Positions 16,398 through 25,245 of a stretch of DNA of 34,869 nucleotides are shown piece after piece. Every line of letters begins with the position of its first letter. Positions within the stretch are counted from its first letter, which is position 1. The notes beneath the pieces are model-generated. The model was not told the DNA's origin and did not search any database. It saw only the letters and a program-made list of their open reading frames with translations. The DNA lies in the NCBI GenBank assembly GCA_019415945.1, contig DXYF01000025.1, positions 1-34,869 of the forward strand. Reading direction: 5' to 3'. The stretch is from Clostridiales bacterium. Lineage in GTDB: Bacteria > Bacillota > Clostridia > Oscillospirales > Acutalibacteraceae. The position numbers and the translations under genes are program-made.

Positions 16398-18146
16398 ATG
16401 ATAAAAACCCTTGCAAAACATATAAAAGGATTTGTAAAAGAATCATTGTTAACTCCCCTGTTTATGATTTTGGAAGTTGTAATGGAAACGCTCATACCTT
16501 TGCTGATGGCGTCCATGATTGACGAAGGAATTAACAAGGGAGATATGAACCACATAATAACCACGGGCTTATGGATGGGATTATGTGCTCTTATAGGACT
16601 GTTTGCAGGAATTATGGGAGGTATTTACGGTGCAAAAGCGTCGGCAGGTTTTGCTAAAAATCTGCGTCTTGCAATGTTTGAAAATATACAGACATTCTCC
16701 TTTGCAAATATTGATAAATACTCAACCGCAGGACTTGTCACACGAATGACAACAGATGTAACAAATGTTCAAAACGCATACCAAATGATCTTAAGAATGT
16801 GCTTCAGAGCACCGTTCAGTCTTATTTGTGCAATGACGATGACATTTATCATCAACGCAAAGCTTGCAAGCGTTTATCTTGTATCAATCTTATTTCTGGG
16901 AATTGTCCTTATATTTTTGCTTAAAGCAACAAGCAAATACTTCACTCAGGTATTTGATAAGTATGATGAACTTAACGCAAGCGTACAGGAAAATGTGTCG
17001 GCGATCAGAGTTGTTAAAGCTTTTGTCAGAGAAGACTACGAGGTATCAAAGTTTAACAAAGCTGCCAATAATCTCTATAGACTATTTGTAAAAGCAGAAA
17101 AAGCAATGGTTTCCGTATCCCCCGTTATGATGCTCACGGTTTACGGTTCAATAATCGCAATAAGCTGGATCGGTGCAAATATGATAGTCGGCAGTGAACT
17201 TACAACAGGCGAGCTTACAAGTATGCTTACCTATTGTATGAATATTCTTATGAGCTTGCTTATGGTTGCAATAGTATTTGTTATGATTACAATGAGCCTT
17301 GCAAGTGCAAAGAGAATTTCAGGAGTTTTGAACGAAAATTCTACGCTGAAAAATCCCGAAAATCCCGACTATTGCGTTAAAGACGGAAGCATTGATTTTG
17401 AAAATGTATCATTTAGCTACAGCACAACAAGCGAAAAGCCTGTGCTTGACAATATTAATTTATCAATTAAATCGGGAGAAACCGTTGGTATTATCGGCGG
17501 AACGGGAAGCTCAAAAACAAGCCTTGTAAATCTCATAGGCAGGCTCTATGACGCAAGCAGCGGTGTTGTAAAGGTCGGCGGCAAAGATGTCCGCACTTAT
17601 GACCTTGAAACACTCAGAAACGAGGTTTCGGTTGTGCTTCAGAACAATGTATTGTTCAGCGGAACAATACTTGATAATCTTCGTTGGGGAAACGAAAACG
17701 CAACCGAGGAAGAATGTATTGAAGCGTGCAAATTATCGTGTGCAGATGATTTTATTCAAACATTCCCCGATAAATACAATACTTATATTGAACAGGGCGG
17801 TACAAATGTATCGGGCGGTCAGAAGCAAAGATTATGTATTGCAAGAGCTTTGCTTAAAAAGCCGAAAATACTTATTTTGGACGACTCGACAAGTGCTGTA
17901 GATACTGCAACCGACGCAAGGATAAGAAACGCCTTTAAAAACGAAATTCCGAATACTACTAAGATAATTATTTCACAGAGAATATCAAGCGTCGAACACG
18001 CAGATAAAATAATTATAATGGATAACGGAGAAATCAACGCAATGGGAACACATGAGCAGCTTGTAGAATCAAACGAAATTTACAAAGAGATATTTGAAGC
18101 CCAAACCAAAGGACACGGCGATTTTGACAAGAAAGGAGAGTTGTAA
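16398..18146 (+). CDS. ABC exporter half-transporter, degenerate ATP site subunit
   Basis: A 582-residue half-transporter: six membrane segments (~residues 15-310) and a C-terminal ATPase domain. Walker A is GGTGSSKTS (~365-373), the signature is VSGGQKQR (~470) and Walker B is ILILDDSTSAVD (~490-500). The residue after the Walker B aspartate is Asp instead of the catalytic Glu, so this subunit contributes a non-hydrolytic site. That is the hallmark of heterodimeric exporters such as BmrCD and TM287/288, many of which expel drugs. The ATG at 16398 follows AGGAGGAAGGAG; upstream in-frame codons overlap marR. Its partner starts 1 nt after its stop. Confidence 0.93.
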   Translation: MIKTLAKHIKGFVKESLLTPLFMILEVVMETLIPLLMASMIDEGINKGDMNHIITTGLWMGLCALIGLFAGIMGGIYGAKASAGFAKNLRLAMFENIQTFSFANIDKYSTAGLVTRMTTDVTNVQNAYQMILRMCFRAPFSLICAMTMTFIINAKLASVYLVSILFLGIVLIFLLKATSKYFTQVFDKYDELNASVQENVSAIRVVKAFVREDYEVSKFNKAANNLYRLFVKAEKAMVSVSPVMMLTVYGSIIAISWIGANMIVGSELTTGELTSMLTYCMNILMSLLMVAIVFVMITMSLASAKRISGVLNENSTLKNPENPDYCVKDGSIDFENVSFSYSTTSEKPVLDNINLSIKSGETVGIIGGTGSSKTSLVNLIGRLYDASSGVVKVGGKDVRTYDLETLRNEVSVVLQNNVLFSGTILDNLRWGNENATEEECIEACKLSCADDFIQTFPDKYNTYIEQGGTNVSGGQKQRLCIARALLKKPKILILDDSTSAVDTATDARIRNAFKNEIPNTTKIIISQRISSVEHADKIIIMDNGEINAMGTHEQLVESNEIYKEIFEAQTKGHGDFDKKGEL

Positions 18147-18147
18147 T

Positions 18148-20043
18148 ATGAGAGGCCCGATGAGAAACGGTAATGCGGCAGGTAAAAAAGTTGAAAATCC
18201 CATGAAAGTATTTAAACGCCTGCTCGGAATAATCTTTAAAAAGCACAAATTACAGATTATAGTAGTATTCATATGTATTTTTATCAGTGTTTTTGCAAAT
18301 GTTCAAGGCACTCTGTTTATACAAAGACTTATTGATGATTACATTGAACCTTTAATCGGTACACCCAATCCGGACTTTACGCCGCTGCTTTTGGCAATCG
18401 GAAAAGTAGCCGCATTTTATTTACTCGGTGTTGTATCAACTTATGCATATTCAAGAATTATGGTATATGTCACACAGGGTACTATGCGTGATCTAAGATG
18501 CGACATCTTTTCCCATATGGAGAGCCTTCCCATAAAATATTTTGACACTCACAAGCACGGAGATATTATGAGTGTATATACAAACGATGTTGATACGCTT
18601 CGCCAAATGATAAGCCAAAGCTTGGTTCAGGTATTTTCGAGTGTTATCACAATTATTTCCGTAATTGCGAGTATGATTTTTCTCAGCATACCGCTTACAA
18701 TTCTCACTCTTGTTATAGTGTTTATCATGTTGCTCATATCAAGAAAACTTGCGGGAAAGAGCGGAAAATACTTCTTGGCACAACAAATCGACCTCGGTGC
18801 TGAAAACGGATATATCGAGGAAATGATGAACGGTCAAAAAGTAGTTAAGGTATTTAACCATGAAAAAAAGAATATCGAGGATTTCAAAAAACTCAACGAC
18901 AAACTCTTTCACAGCTCTTATAACGCAAATAAATTCGCCAATATCATTATGCCTATTAACGCTCAGATAGGCAATGTCAGCTATGTTCTTTGTGCAATAG
19001 TGGGCGGCTTGCTTGCACTGTCAAACTTTGCAGGATTTACACTGGGTATGCTCGTAAGCTTCTTGACATTTAACAAAAATTTCACACAGCCGATAAATCA
19101 GGTGAGCCAGCAATTCAACAGTATTATCATGGCTCTTGCAGGTGCAGAGCGTATATTCAATTTGCTTGATGAGAAAAGCGAAGAAGATAACGGATATGTA
19201 ACTCTTGTAAACGCAAAAAGAGAAAACGGCAAGCTTATTGAAACAAAAGAGCATACCGGACTTTGGGCATGGAAGCATGTTCACCAGGCAACGGGAGAAG
19301 TTGAATACAAAGAGCTTGAAGGTGCACTTGTAATGGACGATGTTGATTTCGGGTACAATGACGATAAGATGGTACTCCACAACATAAAGCTTTACGCAAA
19401 TCCCGGTCAAAAAATCGCTTTTGTCGGTTCCACAGGTGCAGGTAAAACAACAATTACAAACCTGATAAACAGATTTTATGATATTCAGGACGGTAAAATC
19501 AGATACGACGGAATTAACATTAACAAGATTAAGAAATCAGATTTAAGGCGTTCTCTCGGCATTGTATTGCAGGATACGCATTTGTTTACAGGCACTGTAA
19601 TGGATAACATCAGATACGGAAAACTTGACGCTACCGACGAAGAGGTTATTGCGGCAGCTAAACTTGCAAACGCAGATACCTTTATCCGTCAGCTCCCCGA
19701 AGGATATAATACGATCCTGAAAAGCGACGGAGGAAATTTAAGTCAGGGACAAAGACAGATGCTTGCTATAGCGAGAGCTGCCGTTGCAGATCCACCTGCA
19801 CTGATTCTTGACGAAGCAACAAGTTCTATTGATACAAGAACAGAAAAAATCGTTCAGGACAGTATGGATAAACTAATGAAAGGCAGAACGACTTTTGTTA
19901 TTGCCCACAGGCTTTCAACTATAATGAATTCGGATTGTATCATTGTACTTGAGCACGGCCGTATTATTGAGAAAGGAACCCACGACCAGCTGCTTGAACA
20001 AAAAGGTAAGTATTACCAGCTTTACACAGGAAAAACAGCATAA
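18148..20043 (+). CDS. ABC exporter half-transporter, catalytic subunit
   Basis: A 631-residue partner of the preceding gene. After a short basic N-terminus (~30 residues) there are six membrane segments, then an ATPase domain with Walker A GSTGAGKTT (~425), signature LSQGQRQM (~530) and Walker B LILDEATSSID (~551-561) with an intact catalytic Glu. The altered signature LSQGQ pairs with the partner's degenerate Walker B, as known for TM288-type subunits. An insertion of ~60 residues rich in charged residues (NAKRENGK ... EYKELEG) separates the membrane and ATPase domains. The start follows GAAAGGAGAG. It ends before a strong terminator. The transported compound is unknown. Confidence 0.93.
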   Translation: MRGPMRNGNAAGKKVENPMKVFKRLLGIIFKKHKLQIIVVFICIFISVFANVQGTLFIQRLIDDYIEPLIGTPNPDFTPLLLAIGKVAAFYLLGVVSTYAYSRIMVYVTQGTMRDLRCDIFSHMESLPIKYFDTHKHGDIMSVYTNDVDTLRQMISQSLVQVFSSVITIISVIASMIFLSIPLTILTLVIVFIMLLISRKLAGKSGKYFLAQQIDLGAENGYIEEMMNGQKVVKVFNHEKKNIEDFKKLNDKLFHSSYNANKFANIIMPINAQIGNVSYVLCAIVGGLLALSNFAGFTLGMLVSFLTFNKNFTQPINQVSQQFNSIIMALAGAERIFNLLDEKSEEDNGYVTLVNAKRENGKLIETKEHTGLWAWKHVHQATGEVEYKELEGALVMDDVDFGYNDDKMVLHNIKLYANPGQKIAFVGSTGAGKTTITNLINRFYDIQDGKIRYDGININKIKKSDLRRSLGIVLQDTHLFTGTVMDNIRYGKLDATDEEVIAAAKLANADTFIRQLPEGYNTILKSDGGNLSQGQRQMLAIARAAVADPPALILDEATSSIDTRTEKIVQDSMDKLMKGRTTFVIAHRLSTIMNSDCIIVLEHGRIIEKGTHDQLLEQKGKYYQLYTGKTA

Positions 20044-20052
20044 AGCACACCA

Positions 20053-20093
20053 ATCAAAAATGACTGTCTCAGATTTTGAGGCAGTCATTTTTT
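20053..20093. terminator. Terminator after the ABC exporter (bidirectional)
   Basis: AAAAATGACTG pairs with CAGTCATTTTTT, with an inner TCTCA/TGAGG helix. T runs occur on both strands. On the minus strand it lies right after the stop codon of an AraC-type gene remnant, so it once served both convergent genes. Confidence 0.88.
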
Positions 20094-20107
20094 GTATTAG
20101 CATAAAT

Positions 20108-20167
20108 TTATTCTTTTTTAAGTTTATTTTTATATTCATTGGGTGTACATCCATATACCTTTTTGCA
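20108..20167 (-). pseudogene. C-terminal remnant of an AraC-family regulator
   Basis: Read on the minus strand, the last codons before the TAA at 20108-20110 give KKVYGCTPNEYKNKLKKE. This is the standard C-terminal end of AraC-type DNA-binding domains (F-K-K-x-Y-G-x-T-P-x-E-Y). The Phe expected just before KK is a Cys here, and upstream residues (VVVQ) do not fit the family, so homology stops at about 20165. The remaining ~250 residues of such a regulator are absent: the sequence continues into a starch-binding protein on the opposite strand. The gene is truncated by a rearrangement, or the assembly joins two loci here. Confidence 0.8.
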
Positions 20168-22370
20168 CTGCACTACTACAGGTGAAACGGTGCTCCCCGG
20201 CGTTTATGTAACGGGCGGTACTCACGGTGAACACACACCGTGGGTCGGTGAGCATATGACGCTTGTAGAAGGCACAGAGGACATTTACTCCTATGTAATT
20301 CCGGAAGATCAGACAGACATTATTTTTAACACAGGTATGCAGCGTGACTGGCAGACAGGCGATATTGCAATAAGCGGCGGTGATATGATTTACATTATCG
20401 ACAGCGATGTGGAAACCAAAAACGCACAGGGTCACTGGGAACCCTACAACACCGACAAGCCAAAAGTTGCAACGGATTCAGGTGTGTTTAACTTTGTAGG
20501 CAAAAAGTCGGTAAGACTAAACTGCTATAACGCAACAACAGCAACATACAGAATCGACAACGGTGAAGAAATCCCCTTTGAAAACGGAGAAATAATTACA
20601 ATCGGCGACAAAACTCCTATTGACACCGACGTTGCACTCACACTTACAGCATCTAACGGTACAGATACAACATCATATACATATGTGTATCACAAGCTCA
20701 CAAGCTTTACTGTTTATGCAAAAAACAGTGCGGACTGGGATCATGTTTTTGTTCACTATTGGGGCGGCGACACAGTATCCGTGTGGCCGGGAGTTGAGAT
20801 GAGTCTTGTTGACGGAAGCGAAGATGTATACTACGCAGAACTTCCGATGAACACAACAAACTTTAAATTCAACAACGGAGACGCAGCTTACGGTGACGGT
20901 TCAAAAGAAGAACAAACAAGCAATCTTGCTACACAGAGCATTGTGACCGGCATTTCAGACTGCTACATCATCAATGCACTCGCAAGCGGCGAAACAGCTA
21001 ACTCGGGAGAATTTACTTCGCTTGAAAAAGCACTTTCCGGCAGCGTAGAAGAAGGCAAACCCATTATTACGGTTGAAAATGCGTCAGCAGATTTAGATTC
21101 GACATTTGATTTAAACATCACACTTCAGAATGTTGAAACCATGTGCGGCTACATAATTACAGTAAGCTATGACCCCGGCGTTATTGAGCCGATACTTACA
21201 GAGCTTGACGAAAATATGACTGCTAATGTTACATCAGAGGGCGAGCTTTGTCTTGTATATTCAACCGCCGAGGATCTTGATTTTACAAGTGCAAAAACAC
21301 TTGCAACATTTCCTTTCAAGGTTGTTGCCGAGGACGCAGCACAAATAAATGTAAAGGCAACACCTGTTCAGATGTATTCGGGACTTGAAACAAAGGTTAA
21401 TTTCCCGTCGTCTAACATCGTTGCAGGAAAAGTAACTGTCGGAGTAGACAGAACAGCACTGGGTGCGTTGCTTGATGAGGCAAATGCTCTTGATGAAAGT
21501 TTATACACTGCATCTTCATATCAAAATGTAGTTGCAGTAGCTGCAAATGCACAAATGGTATATGACAATCCTACTTCTACACAGGCAATGATTGATGAAC
21601 AGACAACATTGCTTCAGACAGCATTAGATGAACTCGTGGAAGAAAACGAGGACGGAAATTATTATTACTTCAAAAACACAGTAGGCCGGGAAAATGTATA
21701 TGCTTACTGGTGGGGCAGCACCACAGAATGTCCTGCGTTCCCCGGTGTTAAAATTTCTCTTGCACCCGGTTCAGCAGATGTTTACAGAGTTGACTTACCC
21801 GTTGACGCAACAGGACTTAACTTTAACGACGGAAGCAACGAAGACGGAAACAAATTCCAGACAGATTCTATCACAGGTGATAACCTCACGGTAAACGGAA
21901 ATATGTTTGTTGCCGATCCTGAAATCACAACTGAGAAAAACAACGGAATTCGCTACGGCGGAACTGTTGAAACCTACACTCCCCGAAAGATTTACTTTGT
22001 TAATAATGCAGGCTGGGACGAAGTATATTGTTACTGGTGGGGCAACTCATCTGATGTAACTGCTTGTCCTGCATTCCCAGGTGTTCAGGCAAAGCTTATG
22101 GAAGGCTCTGAAAACATTTACTACTGCACTCTCCCCGATGACGCAACAGGCTTTAATTTCAGTAACGGAAAAGAAGGAACACAGGGCGGCGAACAGACGG
22201 ACAGTATGTCAACATTTGAAAGCGGAAAGCTTTTGAAAATGGATCTTTCAAGTAAATACGAAAAGAACGGCGGTTACAGATATGTAGCTGAATATGTTGA
22301 CCTTAACGCTTATATCAACGGCGTAGAAAAAATCTCGGTGACATTGATAACGACGGCAAAATTTCTGTAA
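20139..22370 (+). CDS. Starch-binding (CBM26-like) / cohesin-like / FIVAR protein, 5'-truncated and frameshifted
   Basis: The open frame (743 codons from a TTG at 20139) has no signal peptide, and its first ~10 codons are antisense to an AraC remnant, so the true N-terminus is missing. From residue ~18: an incomplete CBM26-like module (18-100), an Ig-like module as found in amylases (108-187), a CBM26-like module (188-275; AKNSADWDHVFVHYWGG), a cohesin-like domain (308-434), a FIVAR-like helical domain (436-501) and two more CBM26-like modules (506-590, 616-700; YAYWWG, CYWWGN, CPAFPGV). No catalytic domain is seen. The role suggested is a cell-surface starch-binding adaptor. The frame ends early at 22370 because a base is missing in an A run; a dockerin follows in the next frame. 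The TTG has no ribosome site, so this is probably not expressed as written. Confidence 0.8.
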   Translation: MGVHPYTFLHCTTTGETVLPGVYVTGGTHGEHTPWVGEHMTLVEGTEDIYSYVIPEDQTDIIFNTGMQRDWQTGDIAISGGDMIYIIDSDVETKNAQGHWEPYNTDKPKVATDSGVFNFVGKKSVRLNCYNATTATYRIDNGEEIPFENGEIITIGDKTPIDTDVALTLTASNGTDTTSYTYVYHKLTSFTVYAKNSADWDHVFVHYWGGDTVSVWPGVEMSLVDGSEDVYYAELPMNTTNFKFNNGDAAYGDGSKEEQTSNLATQSIVTGISDCYIINALASGETANSGEFTSLEKALSGSVEEGKPIITVENASADLDSTFDLNITLQNVETMCGYIITVSYDPGVIEPILTELDENMTANVTSEGELCLVYSTAEDLDFTSAKTLATFPFKVVAEDAAQINVKATPVQMYSGLETKVNFPSSNIVAGKVTVGVDRTALGALLDEANALDESLYTASSYQNVVAVAANAQMVYDNPTSTQAMIDEQTTLLQTALDELVEENEDGNYYYFKNTVGRENVYAYWWGSTTECPAFPGVKISLAPGSADVYRVDLPVDATGLNFNDGSNEDGNKFQTDSITGDNLTVNGNMFVADPEITTEKNNGIRYGGTVETYTPRKIYFVNNAGWDEVYCYWWGNSSDVTACPAFPGVQAKLMEGSENIYYCTLPDDATGFNFSNGKEGTQGGEQTDSMSTFESGKLLKMDLSSKYEKNGGYRYVAEYVDLNAYINGVEKISVTLITTAKFL

Positions 22371-22531
22371 AGGATGTTACTCTCCTTCAGAAATATCTGT
22401 CGGATTATGATGAAACCGCTCTTGACAGTGAAGCTTTGATTCGTGCCGATGTTAACTTCAGTGCAGATATAACAATACTTGACGCAACAAAGATTCAACA
22501 GTACATTGCACAGTTAATCACCGAATGGTAA
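22334..22531 (+). pseudogene. Out-of-frame type I dockerin belonging to the preceding gene
   Basis: In the -1 frame relative to the starch-binding protein, the sequence reads LGDIDNDGKISVKDVTLLQ, then ADVNFSADITILDATKIQQ, ending QLITEW before a TAA at 22529-22531. These are the two calcium-loop/helix repeats of a type I dockerin, matching the dockerin of the next gene. There is no start codon of its own. Adding one A to the six-A run at 22327-22332 restores one frame, with residues GVEKNLGDIDNDG across the join. The ancestral protein therefore ended in a dockerin that would dock onto a cohesin. Confidence 0.88.
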
Positions 22532-22580
22532 CTGATATATTAATTGTGCGTTTCACATAATAAGAAAGGAACGAAAACGA

Positions 22581-24293
22581 ATGAAAAAATTTAAAAAGCT
22601 TATTTCTTCCGTTTTGGCGTTATCAGTTTCCGCTTGTATGTTAACGGGCTCTGTATTAAGTACTAGTGCACTTGATAATTGGGAACAGATCAGAACAGAT
22701 ATTACTCAGATAATGCTCGCCCCCGGCAGCGATTCAACAGAGCTTAATTTTGCATGGTATTCTCTGACACAGGGCACTCCGAGTGTTCAGATTGCAAAAA
22801 AAGGCACGGAGTTTTCGGACGCTCAGACTTTTACGGGTACATCTGAAAAAGCCTATGCCGACACAGCGAGCGGAAAACAGTATTATTCAAACAAGGTAAC
22901 TGCAACAGGTCTTGAAAATGCGACGGATTATGAATACAGATACAAAGTAGACGACGAGGCTTGGAGCCAAAGCTACGACTACTCAACGGTTGATTCAACA
23001 GACGGTTTTAAATTCATTGCAGTAGGCGATCCTCAGATCGGCGTCGGCAACGGCGGCAGTGAAGCCGATGTTGAGCGTTGGATAAATACGCTGAACCTTG
23101 CAACTGCTACAGCAGGCGACGCGGCATTCATTTACAGTATGGGTGATCAGGTTGACGGAAACCTTGAATATGATCAGTATGCAGGTTTTATGGCACCGTC
23201 CGTACTAAGAAATATGTCGATTGCCACCACGGCAGGTAACCACGACTGCGATGTGCCGAACTTAAGCTGGCACTTCAACAATCCTAATGTGACAAGCTAC
23301 GGTGAAACAAGTGCAGTAGGCGACTACTACTTCTCTTACGGCGACACATTGTTTATTAACCTTAACTCAAACGCTGTTTTAAAATCATCAAAAAGCGATG
23401 AAGTAATTGCAAAGGAACACCGCAAGTGCATTGAAGAAGCTATCGAGTCAAATCCGTATGCAAAATGGAGAATCGTAACTTTCCATCACGATATTTACGG
23501 ATATCCCGATCACTACAGTGACCCTGAGGTTGAAGAGTGCAGAGAACAGCTTTATCCGATTATTGACGATTACGACATAGATGTTGTTCTCACAGGACAC
23601 GGACACAACTACACCCGTTCATTCCAGATGTACGACAACAACTATGTATCAAATGACAGCTCTCTTACACAAAACAATGTAACCGTTAATGACCCTGACG
23701 GAACAGTATATTTTGAGCTGAGCACAACGGCTTCCAAAAACTATGAAAACAACAAGCCCGGTTATAATGAGCACATTGCACAGTCATTTGCCGTAAACGG
23801 AGTTCAGTCGTATACACTCGTATCAATCAACAACGGACATCTAACCGTTGACACATACAGAACAGATACAAACGAGAAGTACGACAGCTACACCATAGTT
23901 AAGTCAGACAGAGCAAAACTTGATCAAGCTATCAAGCAAGGCGAAGAGATCATCGCAAGCGGTACCCATTCCGAAGAGGATCTTGCCGAGCTTAAGGCCG
24001 CAATAGAAGCAGGAAAATCAGTTACAAGTTCTGATATAAAGGATATTTACGACGCAGCAGTTGTTATTGAAAACGCTATCGCAGACCTTGAGCCCATTAT
24101 GTACGGTGATGTAAACGATGACGGCGAAATCGCAATAAACGACGCTGTATATATCAAAAAATACCTTGCAGGTATGATTGAGCTGTCAGAAAAACAGCTG
24201 GAGCGTGCAGACGCTGACAAAGACGGCGATGTTACAATAAACGACGCTACACTTATTCAGAAATATCTTGCAGAAATTATTACAGAAATCTAA
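22581..24293 (+). CDS. Secreted dockerin-bearing calcineurin-like phosphoesterase (purple-acid-phosphatase-like)
   Basis: A 570-residue exported protein. The signal peptide (~1-31) ends near STSALD. An N-terminal Fn3-like domain (~35-140) is followed by a metallophosphoesterase domain (~145-420) with ordered metal motifs VGDPQIG, GDQVDGN, AGNHDC, TFHHD and GHGHNY. A helical FIVAR-like linker (~445-510) leads to a C-terminal type I dockerin: GDVNDDGEIAINDAVYIKKYL and ADKDGDVTINDATLIQKYL. The dockerin implies attachment to a cohesin scaffold outside the cell. The neighbouring CBM26/cohesin-like gene suggests a starch-degrading complex, so the substrate could be phosphorylated glucan or another phosphate ester; this is inference. 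The ribosome site is AAAGGA. Base composition matches its neighbours. Confidence 0.92.
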   Translation: MKKFKKLISSVLALSVSACMLTGSVLSTSALDNWEQIRTDITQIMLAPGSDSTELNFAWYSLTQGTPSVQIAKKGTEFSDAQTFTGTSEKAYADTASGKQYYSNKVTATGLENATDYEYRYKVDDEAWSQSYDYSTVDSTDGFKFIAVGDPQIGVGNGGSEADVERWINTLNLATATAGDAAFIYSMGDQVDGNLEYDQYAGFMAPSVLRNMSIATTAGNHDCDVPNLSWHFNNPNVTSYGETSAVGDYYFSYGDTLFINLNSNAVLKSSKSDEVIAKEHRKCIEEAIESNPYAKWRIVTFHHDIYGYPDHYSDPEVEECREQLYPIIDDYDIDVVLTGHGHNYTRSFQMYDNNYVSNDSSLTQNNVTVNDPDGTVYFELSTTASKNYENNKPGYNEHIAQSFAVNGVQSYTLVSINNGHLTVDTYRTDTNEKYDSYTIVKSDRAKLDQAIKQGEEIIASGTHSEEDLAELKAAIEAGKSVTSSDIKDIYDAAVVIENAIADLEPIMYGDVNDDGEIAINDAVYIKKYLAGMIELSEKQLERADADKDGDVTINDATLIQKYLAEIITEI

Positions 24294-24356
24294 ATACTCT
24301 CTTTTTCTGTTCTAAAATTATAAGAGATTTTAATTTATAATTGAAAAAATGTAAAA

Positions 24357-25187
24357 TTACTTTATGCACATAAAGGCACACATCGTACCACGCTTACCCT
24401 TGGTTGCTCTGTGGCTCCAAAGCAAATCGCTATTGCAATTTGTACATACATCGGAAACCGTAATATTCTCATTTTTAACGCCTGCATTTACGAGTATCTG
24501 TCTGTTTGTTTCAAGCAAATCAATCATATATTTTCCGTTATCTTTAGGAAATACAAACTTTTCGCAGTCGAGGTCATTTAATGCATAAAACCTGTCCGCA
24601 CACGGTTTATCGACCTCATAACAGCAAACGGAAATTGCAGGACCTATTGCCGCTGTAACATCACGGGGATCCGTTGAGTAACATTCTTTCATTTTTTGTA
24701 TCACCTTTTCCCCTATTCTGCCCACGGTGCCCCTCCAGCCCGCATGAGCAAGCCCGATAACTTTTTTATTTGTATCTACAAAAAATAAAGGGGTGCAGTC
24801 AGCGTAATATGTAACAAGAGTTACCCCCGCTTCGTTGGTAATGAGTGCGTCAACGCTTTCCAAGTCACGGGGCTTGTATATTCCCACTCCCCTGTCGCCG
24901 AAAGTTACAGGTCTGACAAAAGTGTTATGGTCCTGAGCAGAAGCAGTCAGACTGTCAAAATCAAAGCCCGCACTTTTGCAAAATCTTTTGTAGTTTTCCG
25001 TGACATTTTCAGGGTTATCTCCCCTGTTAAATGCCAAATTCATAGAATAAAATTCATTCTCGGACACTCCTCCCAGCCGTGTGGAAAATGCATGGTTTAT
25101 AAATTTTATTTCGGACAAAGAATTATATGTGAGATAAGGAACCGCATTTTGACAGTTCAGCGACATATTTTTAGATGAAAATTTCAA
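24357..25187 (-). CDS. pgeF: YfiH/PgeF family protein (laccase-domain, purine nucleoside phosphorylase-like)
   Basis: A 276-residue member of the YfiH/DUF152 family. Members have been described as multi-substrate purine nucleoside phosphorylases and as editing enzymes for misplaced residues in peptidoglycan precursors. The metal-binding residues lie in AQDHNTF, YADCTPLFF and LAHAGWRGT; AAIGPAISVCCYEV is also characteristic. The C-terminus has clustered cysteines (VCTNCNSD). The TTG at 25187 is preferred because GGAGG lies 8 nt upstream; a downstream ATG (25166) lacks a ribosome site, and a longer frame to 25298 adds a non-family hydrophobic stretch overlapping the divergent gene's promoter. 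It appears monocistronic. Confidence 0.88.
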   Translation of the reverse strand: MKFSSKNMSLNCQNAVPYLTYNSLSEIKFINHAFSTRLGGVSENEFYSMNLAFNRGDNPENVTENYKRFCKSAGFDFDSLTASAQDHNTFVRPVTFGDRGVGIYKPRDLESVDALITNEAGVTLVTYYADCTPLFFVDTNKKVIGLAHAGWRGTVGRIGEKVIQKMKECYSTDPRDVTAAIGPAISVCCYEVDKPCADRFYALNDLDCEKFVFPKDNGKYMIDLLETNRQILVNAGVKNENITVSDVCTNCNSDLLWSHRATKGKRGTMCAFMCIK

Positions 25188-25245
25188 AATATCTGCCTCC
25201 GTAAATAATTTACTTTTAAGTAGTTGAACAGGACAAAAAATCTCC

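Noticed and set aside
19021..19410. 129-codon open frame opposite the second ABC exporter gene
   Set aside because: Antisense to the conserved transporter, with no family resemblance and no start signal.
22320..22345. Programmed -1 ribosomal frameshifting to reach the dockerin
   Set aside because: The A run is only six long, and the zero-frame codons GAA AAA ATC do not make an X-XXY-YYZ slippery site. No clear downstream pseudoknot was seen. An indel explains it more simply.
20171..22531. Insertion sequence as cause of the 20165 junction
   Set aside because: No transposase fragment, terminal inverted repeats or target duplications could be seen at either side.
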